64,000 nucleotides of DNA from Doris montereyensis. Taxonomy: Eukaryota > Mollusca > Gastropoda > Nudibranchia > Dorididae. A program made the position numbers and the translations under genes. Below are positions 45,920 to 57,100 of the stretch, in pieces. The stretch lies in the NCBI GenBank assembly GCA_037039925.1, contig JAXRKP010000684.1, forward strand, positions 157,501 through 221,500, read 5' to 3'. Numbering within the stretch: the stretch's first letter is position 1; each line of letters opens with the position of its first letter. The notes below the pieces were generated by a model. It saw only the letters and a program-made list of their open reading frames with translations, had not been told where the DNA came from and did not search any database.

Positions 45920-48900
45920 AACCCGACTGCCATCTTTATGATATTGTCCTGAGAGATTCAACTATGCGCACCAAAACTGACAAGGACCGAAAGAAGGCTG
46001 CCTCTCAGAGGCTACAATACAACGTGTCTCTCCCGACAGTGGTACCGATGCGTCTGACTGCGCCAAACTCCTGACGGGACTGGCAAGACGTCTGTCATTG
46101 TGGTGGAGAGAGGTGGGAAAATCAAGCCCAGCCTCTTCCCCGCCGCCTCAATCAGCATCAGCGTTGTCTTCCTCATTGCCAGCGTCACCTCAGCTATCAT
46201 CCGTCGCACTGACCACACCCGTTCTCATCTCCCTCGACGTCCGTTTCGGCCAGATTGTCTTCAGGTATTTTGGCACCAAAATCAAAGTTATGCAAGGATC
46301 CAGCTCGCGTCCCACCAAGTAATTTGGACAATGTTGCCGGATTGGATGGAAACTCGTACAAAACCATTGACGCGGCTGACGAACGTAATTCATCGTCAAA
46401 TTATGTCAAAGAATCCACGTCCTCGGAAAAGGGTAAAGTAATCCTGAAGCCGCCTAAGAAAGAAGAGGAAAACGACAAAGGGGCGTATGAAGATGTCACA
46501 GCATCACCTTTATTAAACGGTGAAAGCAATCATCTTCTCGTGTCATCCCCTCAGAGAGTTCCCCAGGAGCAATGTTCCTGACATGGTGAAGCCTTTTGTT
46601 TCTTCATCTTCATCATCATCATCCTCGTTATCTTTTTCTTCCTCTAATGCCGACTCATTACAGAAACACACCATTGAGAATCTCCTGCAGGCCCAAACCT
46701 CCACCAATAACAACAACAACAGCAGTAACAGTAACAACAACAACCTGATCTCAGGAAGAATCAGCCATCGTCCATACGAAACAATATCGCATCAGCCATC
46801 GCAAACGACCATGCCTGTCAGTTCCGTTCACACAACACTGTCGGTGATATCTTCGTTACAAACTCCCTCGCCATCTTTGTCGCCATCCTCCTCCTCCACT
46901 CTCTCAACCCCGCAACAGACGTCCACCTCCGGTCTTCGCCGGCATCGCCTACCTTGGCTCCAATCACCAGGGCTTGCCCGGCATCACGGATCGTCGCTTT
47001 TGTACAGCTCCTCATCGCACCCTCTTCCCAGCCAATCGGTAGAAAGCATTCTCATTTGATGGCTCACTCACGCTGGGCCATCTGAGAATACCGAGCTGGC
47101 TTCTGGTCCTGCGAACCTGCCCCAACCCCTCTCACCCCACCGCCCATTTCTAGTGCAATACACCGGCCGTCCTTCCAGCACCTTCCGGTGCAGGATGAGC
47201 CAATGAACTTGTCCACGTCATCCAAGATGGTCAACGGGTCTTCACCTTTGTGCGAAGGTCCGTTACAAAATGAAATGTCCGGGCAAATGCCACACAGTCA
47301 TGCTGTCGAATCCAGTGCCAACGTTCAGTCTAGTGAAGTCAATGTGAATTCTAACGAGTGTGTGGATGTATGGAAGAACAGCTCACAGACTTTCAAAGAA
47401 AACAGTACACGGACGCTTTTGCACCAGGATTTTCACTCTTCAGAACTGGAAATTCCAAATTCCGTGGCTTCAGAGTGCGACAGAAGACGAGAGACAGATC
47501 ATGGGTCAAGTAGGGCTTCCAGCATCTCTCGGGATCAGTTACAGCCATCGCCATCTTCCATTTCTCCATATCATAGTCAAAGCCCAGGAATACCTCAGTC
47601 AGCTGTAAAGACAATTGGCGAAACCTCAAGAAAGTTACCCACAAAGCAATGAGGAGTCTGACTCAAGTCCACGCTGTAGCGAGCTCAAGCTGCGATATCG
47701 AGGTTCCGCAGGAAAAGGGTTTTGTCCGTCTCCTATCCAGCGCAGTCGCCGTCTCTGCAACCCCCGTTCCTTGTGCAGTCATCTCTCCGATCTTTGACGC
47801 AGACTCAGGGGCTGACAAGCCCTCAAATCTCACCGTCTGTGATAAAGAGACCAGTGCGAGTACGGGCGATACCAAACCTGCGTCAAAAATGGCCGACAAA
47901 GACGCGTTCCCAAAGGTGAGGAAACCACCCAAGAAACGCATTGAAATTCCGATGGATAAAGAGTCCTGCGCTAACAGACTGGCTCGCTACACCGGATCCA
48001 TTGACTGTGTTATCACAGACTTTGTATTCAACCCAGAGCCAGCTGATGAAATTTCTTTGACGGAAGAGGAAGAAGCAATAATTAGACAACAGTTTGAAGA
48101 CAATAAAGCTGGGGGTCCGTCGATAAGAATGGGGATGTTGACAAACGACTCAAGAGCGTGTCAAAGCTGGTGGATACGTCAGATCTAGAAAAGGAAAACA
48201 GTGAGGACATCAGCACTGCGTTGCTATGCTCTGGCAGTGCCAAGAAGGATGTTGTCAGCAGGAGTGATCAAGTCCTGAAACCACCCAAGAAAAGAGCAAA
48301 TGCCATAAAAAATGCTCAACCAAAGAAGTCGTCAGAGGCGATATTATCAGCTGTCGCTAACGTCGAAAGTGTTTTGGCCTCAGTATCCGCTGACGTAACA
48401 AATCACACACCGCCTTCGGAGGAAGGGCTTTTAGAACTCAATGAAAAAAAATACGGCCACCTTTTGAAAAAAAGAAAAAGAAAGTGGACTCATTTGTGAA
48501 GACGAAACGAAATACTACAAAGTAACAGGGGACAAGACTTCCTCACCACAAAAGAAAAAGGTTAAAACAGTTGAAAGCGTAAACACCACTGGGTCTTTCC
48601 GAAGTAAAGTTGCCGATTCTGTTGACATGAATGTCAATGTTTCTAGATCCTCAGAGTCAAAAGAAACTGAGAGCAAGGGTGAAACAACGAGTGCTCCTCT
48701 CAAAGAAGCCAAGCCTAAAGTAAAGATGGCCAAAAAGAGGAAGTTGGAGCCCAAAACGCCGTCAAAGATTGATCAGGGTAACGACGTACCAAAGTCAGAG
48801 GAGGCAGCATCAACAGAAGCAGCAGATGGTAAGAGTTCCAAGCCAAAGAAAAAAGAAACTGGAGGGAAGACAAAGACGCAGAAGAAAGAAATCTGATAAG

Positions 48901-49589
48901 AATTCAGAAAGTGCTGCCTGTGAGAAGGTAGCGGAACCGCCGATTCCTCAAACGTTGGACGAAAAAAGATCTTCTCTCTAGTGTGAAAATGGAAACCTCA
49001 GACCTTGGTGAAAGCATAGCGTCCGCCTCTGGGGGATCTGAACAAGTGACACCCGTTCACGAACCAGAAACGAAAGACGAGGGTACAAACACCGATCAGG
49101 GTATGGACAAAGAAAATCAGGACACAGGGGGCGGAAAGCGGCTCGGATGATAGAGAAAAAGCCGGTGCGGCATTATAAACGTCGTCTGGATTTTGTGAAA
49201 TGCTCTCAGTGTGATCACCAGGCGCGGGAAGGTCGGCCCTCAGTCGGCACATGAAGAAAATCCATCTGGTCAATGTGGACATGCCATACAAATGCACGCT
49301 CTGTACGTACGGCTGCACCAAAATGGCATCGCTCAATAGACATCTCTTTACCCACGGTATTTTCCCATGTTCTAGGTGCAACTTTAGGACGGATCAACGT
49401 GACAAGTTGACAGAGCACATAGCCGAACACCACAAGGACAAGTTAGACATGAAGCTGTGTAAGATTTGCAACCGTTACATCAAGTGTGAGAGAGTGTCTA
49501 TTGAGGAGCACTCTGAGAACTGCCAAGGACCTACACCGTTCAAGTGTACGGAATGTAACAAGGAGTTTAAATATGGATCATCTCTCCGG
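45920..49589 (+). CDS. Large C2H2 zinc-finger protein, long N-terminal exon with fingers 1-5 (frame broken)
   Basis: This is the first recognised exon of a very large nuclear zinc-finger protein. It begins at an acceptor (AG at 45918-45919) and is open from the first bases (PDCHLYDIVLRDSTMRTKTD), so an upstream exon or start is missing; ATG at 45964 is the first Met. Ser/Asn-rich disordered sequence follows. EPMNLSTSSK (about 47197) holds a PMNLS motif resembling the CtBP-binding PxDLS. Lys/Pro motifs KPPKKRIEIP and LKPPKKRANA are possible nuclear signals. Fingers start near 49197. Finger 1 is CSQCDHQ...LSRHMKKIH. Finger 2 is YKCTLC...HLFTH. Finger 3 is FPCSRC...HIAEH. Finger 4 is C2HC (LCKICNR...EEHSENC). 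Finger 5 is split by the intron after YGSSLR. The donor GT is at 49590, phase 0. At least ten frame changes interrupt the exon, and in finger 1 the lesion is exactly one missing base. Likely a DNA-binding regulator. Orthology is not assigned. Confidence 0.8.
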
Positions 49590-49682
49590 GTTCGTACTCT
49601 TTTTCTTCTCTCTTTTCATTTTTTCATTTTTTCCCTTTTTAAAAAAAAATTTTGTTTTAGACTTTTTGACTTTGCAGTCCTG

Positions 49683-50512
49683 GCTACCTATGAAAAGTAT
49701 AAATATGAGTTTAACCAGTACATAAAAAGTTTATTTAGTTGGTTTTCTTGGCTGTAGGTCTGAATTAGCTATGAAAAGTATAAATATGAGGGTTAACCAT
49801 TTAGTTGGTTTTCTTGGCTGTAGGTCTGAATTAGCTATGAAAAGTATAAATATGAGGGTTAACCATTTAGTTGGTTTTCTTGGCTGTAGGTCTGAATTAG
49901 CTATGAAAAGTATAAATATGAAGGTTAACCATTTAGTTGGTTTTCTTGGCTGTAGGTCTGAATTAGCTAAAGAAAAGTTAACCATTTAGTTGGTTTCTTG
50001 GCTGCCATGAAGGTTAACCATTTAGTTGGTTTTTCTTGGCTGTATGAATTAGCTATGAAAAGTATAAATATGAGGGTTAACCATTTAGTTGGTTTTCTTG
50101 GCTGTAGGTCTGAATTAGCTATGAAAAGTATAAATATGAGGGTTAACCATTTAGTTGGTTTTCTTGGCTGTAGGTCTGAATTAGCTATGAAAAGTATAAA
50201 TATGAGGGTTAACCATTTAGTTGATTTTCATGGCTGTAGGTCTGAATTAGCTATGAAAAGTATAAATATGAGGGTTAACCATTTAGTTGGTTTCTTCTGT
50301 AGGTCTGAATTAGCTATAGGTCTGTTTATTTCTTGGCTGTAGGTTAGCTATGAAAAGTATAAATATGAGGGTTAACCATTTAGTTGGTTTTCTTGGCTGT
50401 AGGTCTGAATTAGCTATGAAAAGTATAAATATGAAGGGTTAACCATTTAGTTGGTTTTCTTGGCTGTAGGTCTGAATTAGCTATGAAAAGTATAAATATG
50501 AGGGTTAACCAT
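49683..50512. repeat. 66-bp intronic minisatellite, about 12 copies
   Basis: The unit contains AGCTATGAAAAGTATAAATA, GGGTTAACCATTTAGTTGG and TTTTCTTGGCTGTAGGTCTG. It lies in the intron between zinc-finger exons 1 and 2. Every complete unit has a pyrimidine-rich tract ending in TAG|GT, resembling a fused acceptor/donor. Confidence 0.95.
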
Positions 50513-50589
50513 AACTGTAAGTAAGTGTTGTTGGGGTTGGGTTGTCCTGGATTCAAATTCTGGCAATTATAAATTGGAGGTTGTGTTTC

Positions 50590-50800
50590 CTTAGGAAACA
50601 CACACACACACACACACACCCTGTGGACTCATGGGGCAAATGAGGAAACACACACATTTCCCCTGTGGACTCATGGGGCAAATGAGGAAACACACACACA
50701 CTTCCCCTGAGGACTCACGGGGCAAATGAGGAACACACACACACTTCCCCTGTGGATTCACGGGGCAAATGAGGAAACACACACACTTCCCCTGTACATG
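50590..50800. repeat. Short minisatellite with (CA)n, about 4-5 copies
   Basis: Units of roughly 45-55 bp contain TGGGGCAAATGAGGAAACAC and CTTCCCCTGTGGACTCA, with CA runs of variable length. Intronic in the zinc-finger gene. Confidence 0.85.
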
Positions 50801-51039
50801 CCCAATGTCTATTGAAGGTGTTCAGCGATAAATAATTAGTGGTATCGCTGATGAACAGTCCCAAGGATCCGTTTATTTTCCTGACTATTGCATTAACCAA
50901 GGGTCTGTGGTCAGTATAGGTGGTGACAAATCTACCTCCATTTAAGCATATATATAAATTATAATTGTAGTGAAATTAGCATCATGTGTGACCAGTTACA
51001 TCTCCAAGAGTTTCCTTTCGAATGTGCTCTATTTTTGCT

Positions 51040-51600
51040 CTACCGGACAAAGCTTACAGCTTACTTTACCTTACTAAGGCTTGCTGCTCCTTCTGGGACA
51101 CAGGCCATCCACAAGTGCCTTGATTTTTCCACGGTCGTGGGCTATCTTTTCTAGTTCCTGCCAGCCGTAGCCCATCTTTTTTGTTACTGCCTCCAGGTCC
51201 CTTTGCCATGTGTTTGATGGTCTTCCTTTTTTTCTTTTCCCTGTGGATTCCAGGCCAGAGCTTTCCTAGTGGTGTTTTGGTTAGAAAGGCTTTCTCAATG
51301 TGTGATCTATCCATCGCCATTATATTCTCTTCTTAATGTCTTCTTCAACTGAGAATTGGGAGTTTCTTTCCCAAAGGTCTCTGTTGCTGATGGTGTCAGG
51401 CCAGCATGTTCAGAGGATCTTTCGTAAGCAGCTGTCAATGAATGTCTGCTGGAGTTTCCCTACTCCGGTCTTTGTTATTCTCCAGGTCTCTGCTCCAAGC
51501 GAAACATAGTTGATGTTCAAATTAAAGAGGTTGATTTTGGTGTTTGTGGAGATTATTCTCGACTTTTCAAATCCGCGTCTGTTCCTCCTTTTGGATCAAT
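51040..51600 (-). mobile_element. LINE family beta, C-terminal end, in a zinc-finger intron
   Basis: On the minus strand the order is FGSDIDPKGGTDADLKSR (about 51600), then NYVSLGAETWRITKTGVGKL, then a QTFIDSCLRKI-type block and WPDTISNRDLWERNSQF. Next come DRSHIEKAF/HTLRKPF and KGRPSNTWQRDLEAVTKKMG, ending LVDGLCPRRSSK near 51062. Frame shifts occur throughout. It is inserted antisense to the host gene. Confidence 0.85.
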
Positions 51601-51858
51601 GTCACTGCCAAAGTACGGGACAGAGCTGGCGGTTAAATATGCAAGAGCTTGCCTGAGTTTTCCTTGAACTGGTGAAGGACGGCTCTTGATACCACTTTCT
51701 GATGCATGGTATGAGACTGACATTGATTCACTAATGTCAGGGCGTGCAAAGATTGCGGCGTTCATAGGATCAAGCTTACCTGCATCGAAGATAGGTTGCA
51801 TCTCTTCAAGTGAGCTTTTACCGGGGTCATTTGGTCTTGAGCATTTAGTCATTTTCAT
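51553..51858 (-). other. Open frame of 101 codons fused to the LINE fragment, origin unknown
   Basis: The minus-strand frame starts MKMTKCSRPNDPGKSSLEEM, continues through AAIFARPDISESMSVSYHA and runs into the LINE motif FGSDIDPKGGTDADLKSR. The first 80 or so residues do not look like the usual LINE beta sequence at that position. It could be an element-specific variant, a captured segment, or chance. Low confidence as a gene. Confidence 0.25.
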
Positions 51859-51859
51859 T

Positions 51860-52473
51860 GTTTGAATTTTGAACGAGACATTATGGAGATGATGGAGGGA
51901 AATTTATTTTTTGATTTAAGAAAAGAATACAGGTGTTAACAAAATTTCTCCCATTTATAATATTATGTGGATAGCAACAGACAGGGACTGTAAGATATTA
52001 TCGTCGTTGAAACTGTCTAAAATGTACGTTCACGCTATATATGGATATGATCTGTCCTTTAAATGATCAAATGTGTATTTTATGCTTTGTTGCTTTCGTG
52101 TCTTTATAAATATCGGAGGCTTTAAACCAATAGAAAAGCTCATTTGACACACATGTGTTTCAAACAAAGATTTCCGTTTTCTTCCAAAGAGCATATAGCA
52201 TAGTGTTTGCAACCTATTTTATTATTTATATGTCGTTTTCCTGCTTGTCCTGAAAAATTACGTCAGGCAGACTTATATACGTTTAGGCAGTTTCACAAAC
52301 AATATGATGTTTATGTGTGTGTATATTTGTCAATCCTGGCATTTGAATATGATTACATACATTCAAACCTCGTTTATCAACTGTGCGCCAGTGGTAATAT
52401 GGTTTTTATTGTTTTATATATCAGATTCAAAATCTTAACAGATTTATTGTTGACTTCCTGTTTCATATTGCAG
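51860..52473 (+). other. Remainder of the intron before zinc-finger exon 2
   Basis: AT-rich sequence ending in the acceptor CATATTGCAG (AG at 52472-52473). No other feature is seen. Confidence 0.6.
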
Positions 52474-52665
52474 GTGCATTATCACACCCACTTTCCCGAT
52501 GAGCCAAAGCGTTTCAAGTGCGAACTCTGCGACTACAAAACCAACTACAAGGCCAACCTGCACAAACACCACAAGAACATGCACGCTTCAAAGGACAGGG
52601 ACATTCAGTGTCCGGACTGCGGCAAAATGTTTTCCACGGAGGACAATATGCGACGGCATAGAAAG
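52474..52665 (+). CDS. Zinc-finger gene exon 2: end of finger 5, finger 6, most of finger 7
   Basis: A 192-base, phase 0-0 exon encodes VHYHTHFPDEPKRFKCELCD and onward. VHYHTH completes finger 5. Finger 6 is FKCELC...KHHKNMH (C-x2-C-x12-H-x4-H). Finger 7 is IQCPDC...MRRHRK, with its last His supplied by the next exon. The flanking sites are canonical: acceptor TTGCAG|GT and donor GAAAG|GTAGAG. The frame is intact, and the phase and residue spacing across both junctions give perfect C2H2 spacing. This is strong evidence that the splice model is right and that the exon is under, or was recently under, coding constraint. Confidence 0.9.
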
Positions 52666-53138
52666 GTAGAGTAACTTGTCGTTTGTTGTTGCTACTGATT
52701 GGCTGAGACGTTAAAACTGTTGCTTGACAAATTTAAATAGAGAAGAAAAAGAATATTACTTTAAAATGACATTACACTGTCTCTCTTTGACGTCGTGTCT
52801 TTGTATTCAATGGAAGAAATGGTGTAAAACAAATGTGTGCTTTGTGTGTAAGGAGCAGGACCTGGGCAAAATGTGTTAAAAAAAATTGTAAAACCACAAA
52901 TAAAAAGGACATTTGAAGACTGAGAAATGTGTGCATAATTAGTAAATCATAATTTGCTCTGCTGGAAGGTTTTACTTCTTTCCTTTCTTTATTATACTTT
53001 CTCTCTTTTCTTTCATCTTTGTTTGTTTACTCTTATTTCATTCACTTTGAGATCACCACATATGATGAACATGTGAATTTCGATGAAACAAAAGGATCCA
53101 CACTCATCAAATATTTACTTTTTTGTTTTGTTTTCCAG
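52666..53138 (+). other. Intron between zinc-finger exons 2 and 3
   Basis: A 473-base GT-AG intron. It contains a minus-strand copy of repeat R close to its 3' end. The acceptor is TTTTCCAG at 53131-53138. Confidence 0.85.
52965..53100 (-). repeat. Dispersed repeat R, copy 7, adjacent to a splice acceptor
   Basis: The reverse complement has a diverged first block (TCATCGAAATTCACATGTTC), then GTGATCTCAAAGTGAATGAA, then AAAGATGAAAG and GGAAAGAAGTAAAACCTTCC. Inserted antisense, its pyrimidine-rich strand lies within about 40-170 bases of the exon 3 acceptor and may contribute pyrimidines to the intron's 3' region. Confidence 0.65.
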
Positions 53139-53416
53139 GTCCACACCTTGGCGCGACCCTTTGCGTGTGAGACTTGCAAGAAGACCTTCAAGACGTCGGG
53201 CGCGCTCAAGGACATCAGCTGATCCACACGGCCACCCGACCTTTTACCTGCAACATCCCAGGTTGCAACAGAAGTTTCCGCACGCCCAAGTTCCTGAAGA
53301 GTCACCAGGAAGAGTTCCACCGGCTGGTACCCAAGAAGTTTGTTTGCCAGGTGCAGGGATGTAATTACTCCTTTTCAAACGCAGCCACCTGAAACGCCAC
53401 GCAATTACACACACAG
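53139..53416 (+). CDS. Zinc-finger gene exon 3: fingers 7 (end) to 10, two single-base deletions
   Basis: VHTLARPFACETCKKTFKTS gives the last His of finger 7 and the start of finger 8. The frame breaks after GALK at about 53212; inserting one unknown base restores HQLIHTATRPFTC with exact C-x12-H spacing. Finger 9 is FTCNIPGC...FLKSHQEEFH (C-x4-C). Finger 10 starts FVCQVQGCNYSFS and breaks near 53381; one missing base again restores SHLKRHAITHTG. The exon is 278 bases as read and 280 with the two bases restored. That leaves phase 1, which matches exon 4 (G|GC GAG, giving the TGER linker). Donor ACACAG|GTGAGT at 53417 is strong. Confidence 0.85.
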
Positions 53417-54151
53417 GTGAGTTTGAGACTGAAATACGTACATGCTCTTTTCGTTCTTTTGAGTGAGAGTGGGCTAGGAAATAGGGTGGGGGTTTGTTTG
53501 TTTTTTTTTAAGGTAGAACTTTTTAACATTGTCAACCTGTAATATCACAATATATGAAAGCTTCACATTTTTCACTGGAAACACATTTTCAGCCCATATA
53601 AGCGTGTGGAATTTTGGACAGCTGGCTGTTTTTATATATGTGTATATTTTTAGCTTTCAATCAAACGATTCATGATGTTTACTGACACGATTTAAGATGA
53701 GATAATTTTATTGATCTCGGATGAGAAAATTGACTTGGTCACATGACACAATTTTACAAGGCTACAAACAAATTTCTATCTAAACGTAACACAACTAGAA
53801 TAGGTACACAAAGGGGAGTGCGTGAGGGGAATGCGAAAATTCACCCGATCGTAGAAAGTTGTACTGTCACATTACAAATTAAATTTGCATTGAGACTTAA
53901 TCTACTATAACATATAAAAGAAGATGTGTATCAATGTAGGTGGGTAATGTATGAGGAACATTGCCATCGTCTGTGCTCAGTTTGCAGCTGTCGTATTACA
54001 TAGGGGATAAATTAATTTTTGTATCTTTCCTTTTTTTTGTTCTTTTAGATAAAAATCTATGTTGGATGTAAAATGGAGTTCTTAGAAATATGGAAAAATA
54101 TATTGAACATTTTGGATCAATGTAATTCTTTCTGTTTGTCATCTGTTCTAG
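53417..54151 (+). other. Intron between zinc-finger exons 3 and 4
   Basis: A 735-base GT-AG intron with acceptor ATCTGTTCTAG ending at 54151. No repeat family is recognised inside it. Confidence 0.8.
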
Positions 54152-57100
54152 GCGAGCGCAACTTCCACTGCACATGGCCTGGCTGTAGTAAGTCTTTCCG
54201 ACATGCAGACAACCTCAAAGTCCACTTCCGCAGCCACACCAATGAGAAACCCGTTCAATGCCACCTGTGCGACTTCAAATGCAAGCAGAAAAACTCACTC
54301 TTCTGGCACAAGAAGAAGGTCCATCAAATCGTTGACGCGTCCACCCTCATATCCAAACGGGGCGGTGTGGGGGATGCAGCCGAGGTCAAGAACGAAGACT
54401 CTGCCTCAGACGACATGAGCGCTGGTTCGGGGCGTCACAGTCTGCCGAGGACAGAAAGTCGTCGCTGATGCCTCTACAAACATCAGCGTCACTGACGAGG
54501 CTGATGACATGGAGGCTGAGGGGGGCAAAGAAGGTGTTGAGCGTATGCAAAACGCCAAAAGAGACGCTCTGATGGACTCAAAATCAATTCAAATGGTGGC
54601 AGTGAGATGACAAGGGTAAAAGCTGGCGGAGCGTTGAAGGAAGGGAGAGACAGTGGACCGACTGACTTGTATGAGTTTAAATCCGATGATGAGTCTGAAG
54701 ACGAAGGAATAAGTCCTCTAAGAGAAAAGATAAAAACGACCAAAGCATTGCCCCTCTACCTCCCCACCCAAAGAACTTCTCTTGAAAAACGAAATGCAGG
54801 AGCAGAAAGAGAGGAGAAACATGAAAAAGCCGAGAGGAAGGAACAGGAGAAGAAGGAGAAGGCCGATAAAGGAGCAAGAGAAGAAGGAAAAAGCAGAAAA
54901 AAAAGGAAACTGAGAAGAAGGAGAAAGCGGAGAAAAAGGAAATAGAGAAAAAGGAGAAGGAAGAGCGAGAGAGAGAAGGAAAAGCAAGAGAAAGAAGAAA
55001 AGAAGCTGCAAAGAGAAAAAGGAGAGAATAGACAAGAAAGAGAAGGAAAAGAAGGAGAGAGAGAAAGAGCTTGGAAGTTAAAAGATTGAAGATGGAAGCA
55101 CGTAAAATTTTGCAGAAGGGCTCTGCTCTCAAAAAGAAAGAGAATGGCTGCGGTAAAGTTGAAAAGGAGGCCACTGGAGCCAATACCTCCAAGAGAATTT
55201 CAGGGGCCAAAGTAAAGAAGGTGAAAGTTGTCGCTGCGCGAAGAAAATCCCCAGCAGGGGAGAGCCAACATCCAAGCCAGAAAAGCCAATCAGAAAACTG
55301 AGTCGCGGCAGAAAAAAGAAAAGTGTAGATGAAGAAACCAAATCAAATCATGAAGAAATTCAGGCCACGAAAGTGGCAGGAATCAGGAGGAAGAGAACTA
55401 TGTCTGGCAAAGGCGCGCCAAAGGAAGAAAAACAGGCACATTCTCCTCGTTCTTCATCACCCGGGCATCCGGTAGAAAGTCGCCAGCTGTTCAGAAAACA
55501 TCTCCAGCTCGAAGTGGCCGAACTAAGACAGTCACTCCTCCAAAAAGAAAACCAAGCGCTAGAATAAAGGCCAACAGAAAAGCCAGTGCCAAAAAGGTCA
55601 AATTCATTGCCAGGAAAACGTCCAAAGTTGCCGCTAATAAGAAGAAGGTACTCGGAAAGAAAAAGCCAGACTAGATCAAAGCAGCCACGACAAAAGAGAA
55701 ACAGGAAGAGGAGGAGGAAGAAGAAGGAGAAGAAGAAGCAGAAGAGGAAGAAATAGTAGAAGAACCGGAAGTAGCAGAAGAAGAAGTACTAGAAGAAGTA
55801 GCAGAAGAACCAGAAGTAAAGGAGGATAAGAAAGAAAGAGCCCAAGACAGAAAAGAAGACGACAACCAAAAAGAGATCTTCTAAACCTACTGCCATTGAC
55901 AGTACAAAAAGACTACGGTCCCGCTGTGAAGGAGACAGAAGAGCAGGTGCCATCTCGGCCCGTATCCCGGCTTATTCTGAAGAAATCATGTTGCAAGGAA
56001 AAGCAAGCCCGTCCCGCGATTTCTCAGACGCCGAAGACTTTGAGGAGAAAGATGTGGAGGAAAAGCCGCCTTCCACAGCCCCCTGCACTCACCCGTAGGG
56101 AAGAGGAGGTCATGTCCAAATCCAGCAACAGCTCCCTGGAACAGCCAATCATTGAAGACGGGGATATTGACAGCGAGAACAAGATCGACGAGGAAGAGGA
56201 GGAAAGACCCGAGTTGTCCGCCAGAAGATTCGTCAGACGTGAGGTCATCAATGACATTCCCTGACCCCGCCCAGAGCTCCCGCTCCTCCTCCATGCTGGA
56301 GAGCTCGGAGGATGAAATGGAACCAGAACTAGGCGCTGCTGGTGGTCGTGTCAGCCCTTCTCAGTACCGGCTCCAAACACCCCCTTTTCAGTGCCTGGTC
56401 CAAACACCCCGTTCTCTGTACCCCCACCCACAAACCTGATGCAGCAACATTCAGTTCACTCTGAAGAGATGCCCATGTCGACGCCGTTCTGTCCGTGGCA
56501 TCAATGGAAATCCCATCAGTAGAGATGCAGCAAGCCCAGGGCTCAGTTGAACATCACCCTCATGACTCAGTTGAACATCACCCTCACGGCTCAGTTGAAC
56601 ATCACCCACACGGTTCAGTTGATCATCACCCACATGGTTCAGTTGAACATCACCCACACGGTTCAGTTGATCATCACCCACATGGTTCAGTTGAACATCA
56701 CCCACACGGCTCAGTTGAACATCACCCACATGGTTCAGTTGAACATCACACTAGTTCAGTTGATCATCACCCACATGGTTCAGTTGAACATCACCCTCAC
56801 GGTTCAGTTGAGCATCACCCTCACGGATCAGTTGAACATCATCCTCACGGATCAGTTGAACATCACCCTCACGGATCAGTTGAACATCACCCTCACGGAT
56901 CAGTTGAACATCACCCACATGGTTCTGTTGAACATCATCCACACGGTTCAGTTGAACATCATCCACACGGTTCAGTTGAACATCATTCACATGGTTCAGT
57001 GGAGCATCATCCACACGGTTCAGTTGAACATCATCCTCACGGTTCGGTTGAACATCACCCACATAGTTCAGTTGAGCTCCATCCACACAGTTCAGTTGAG

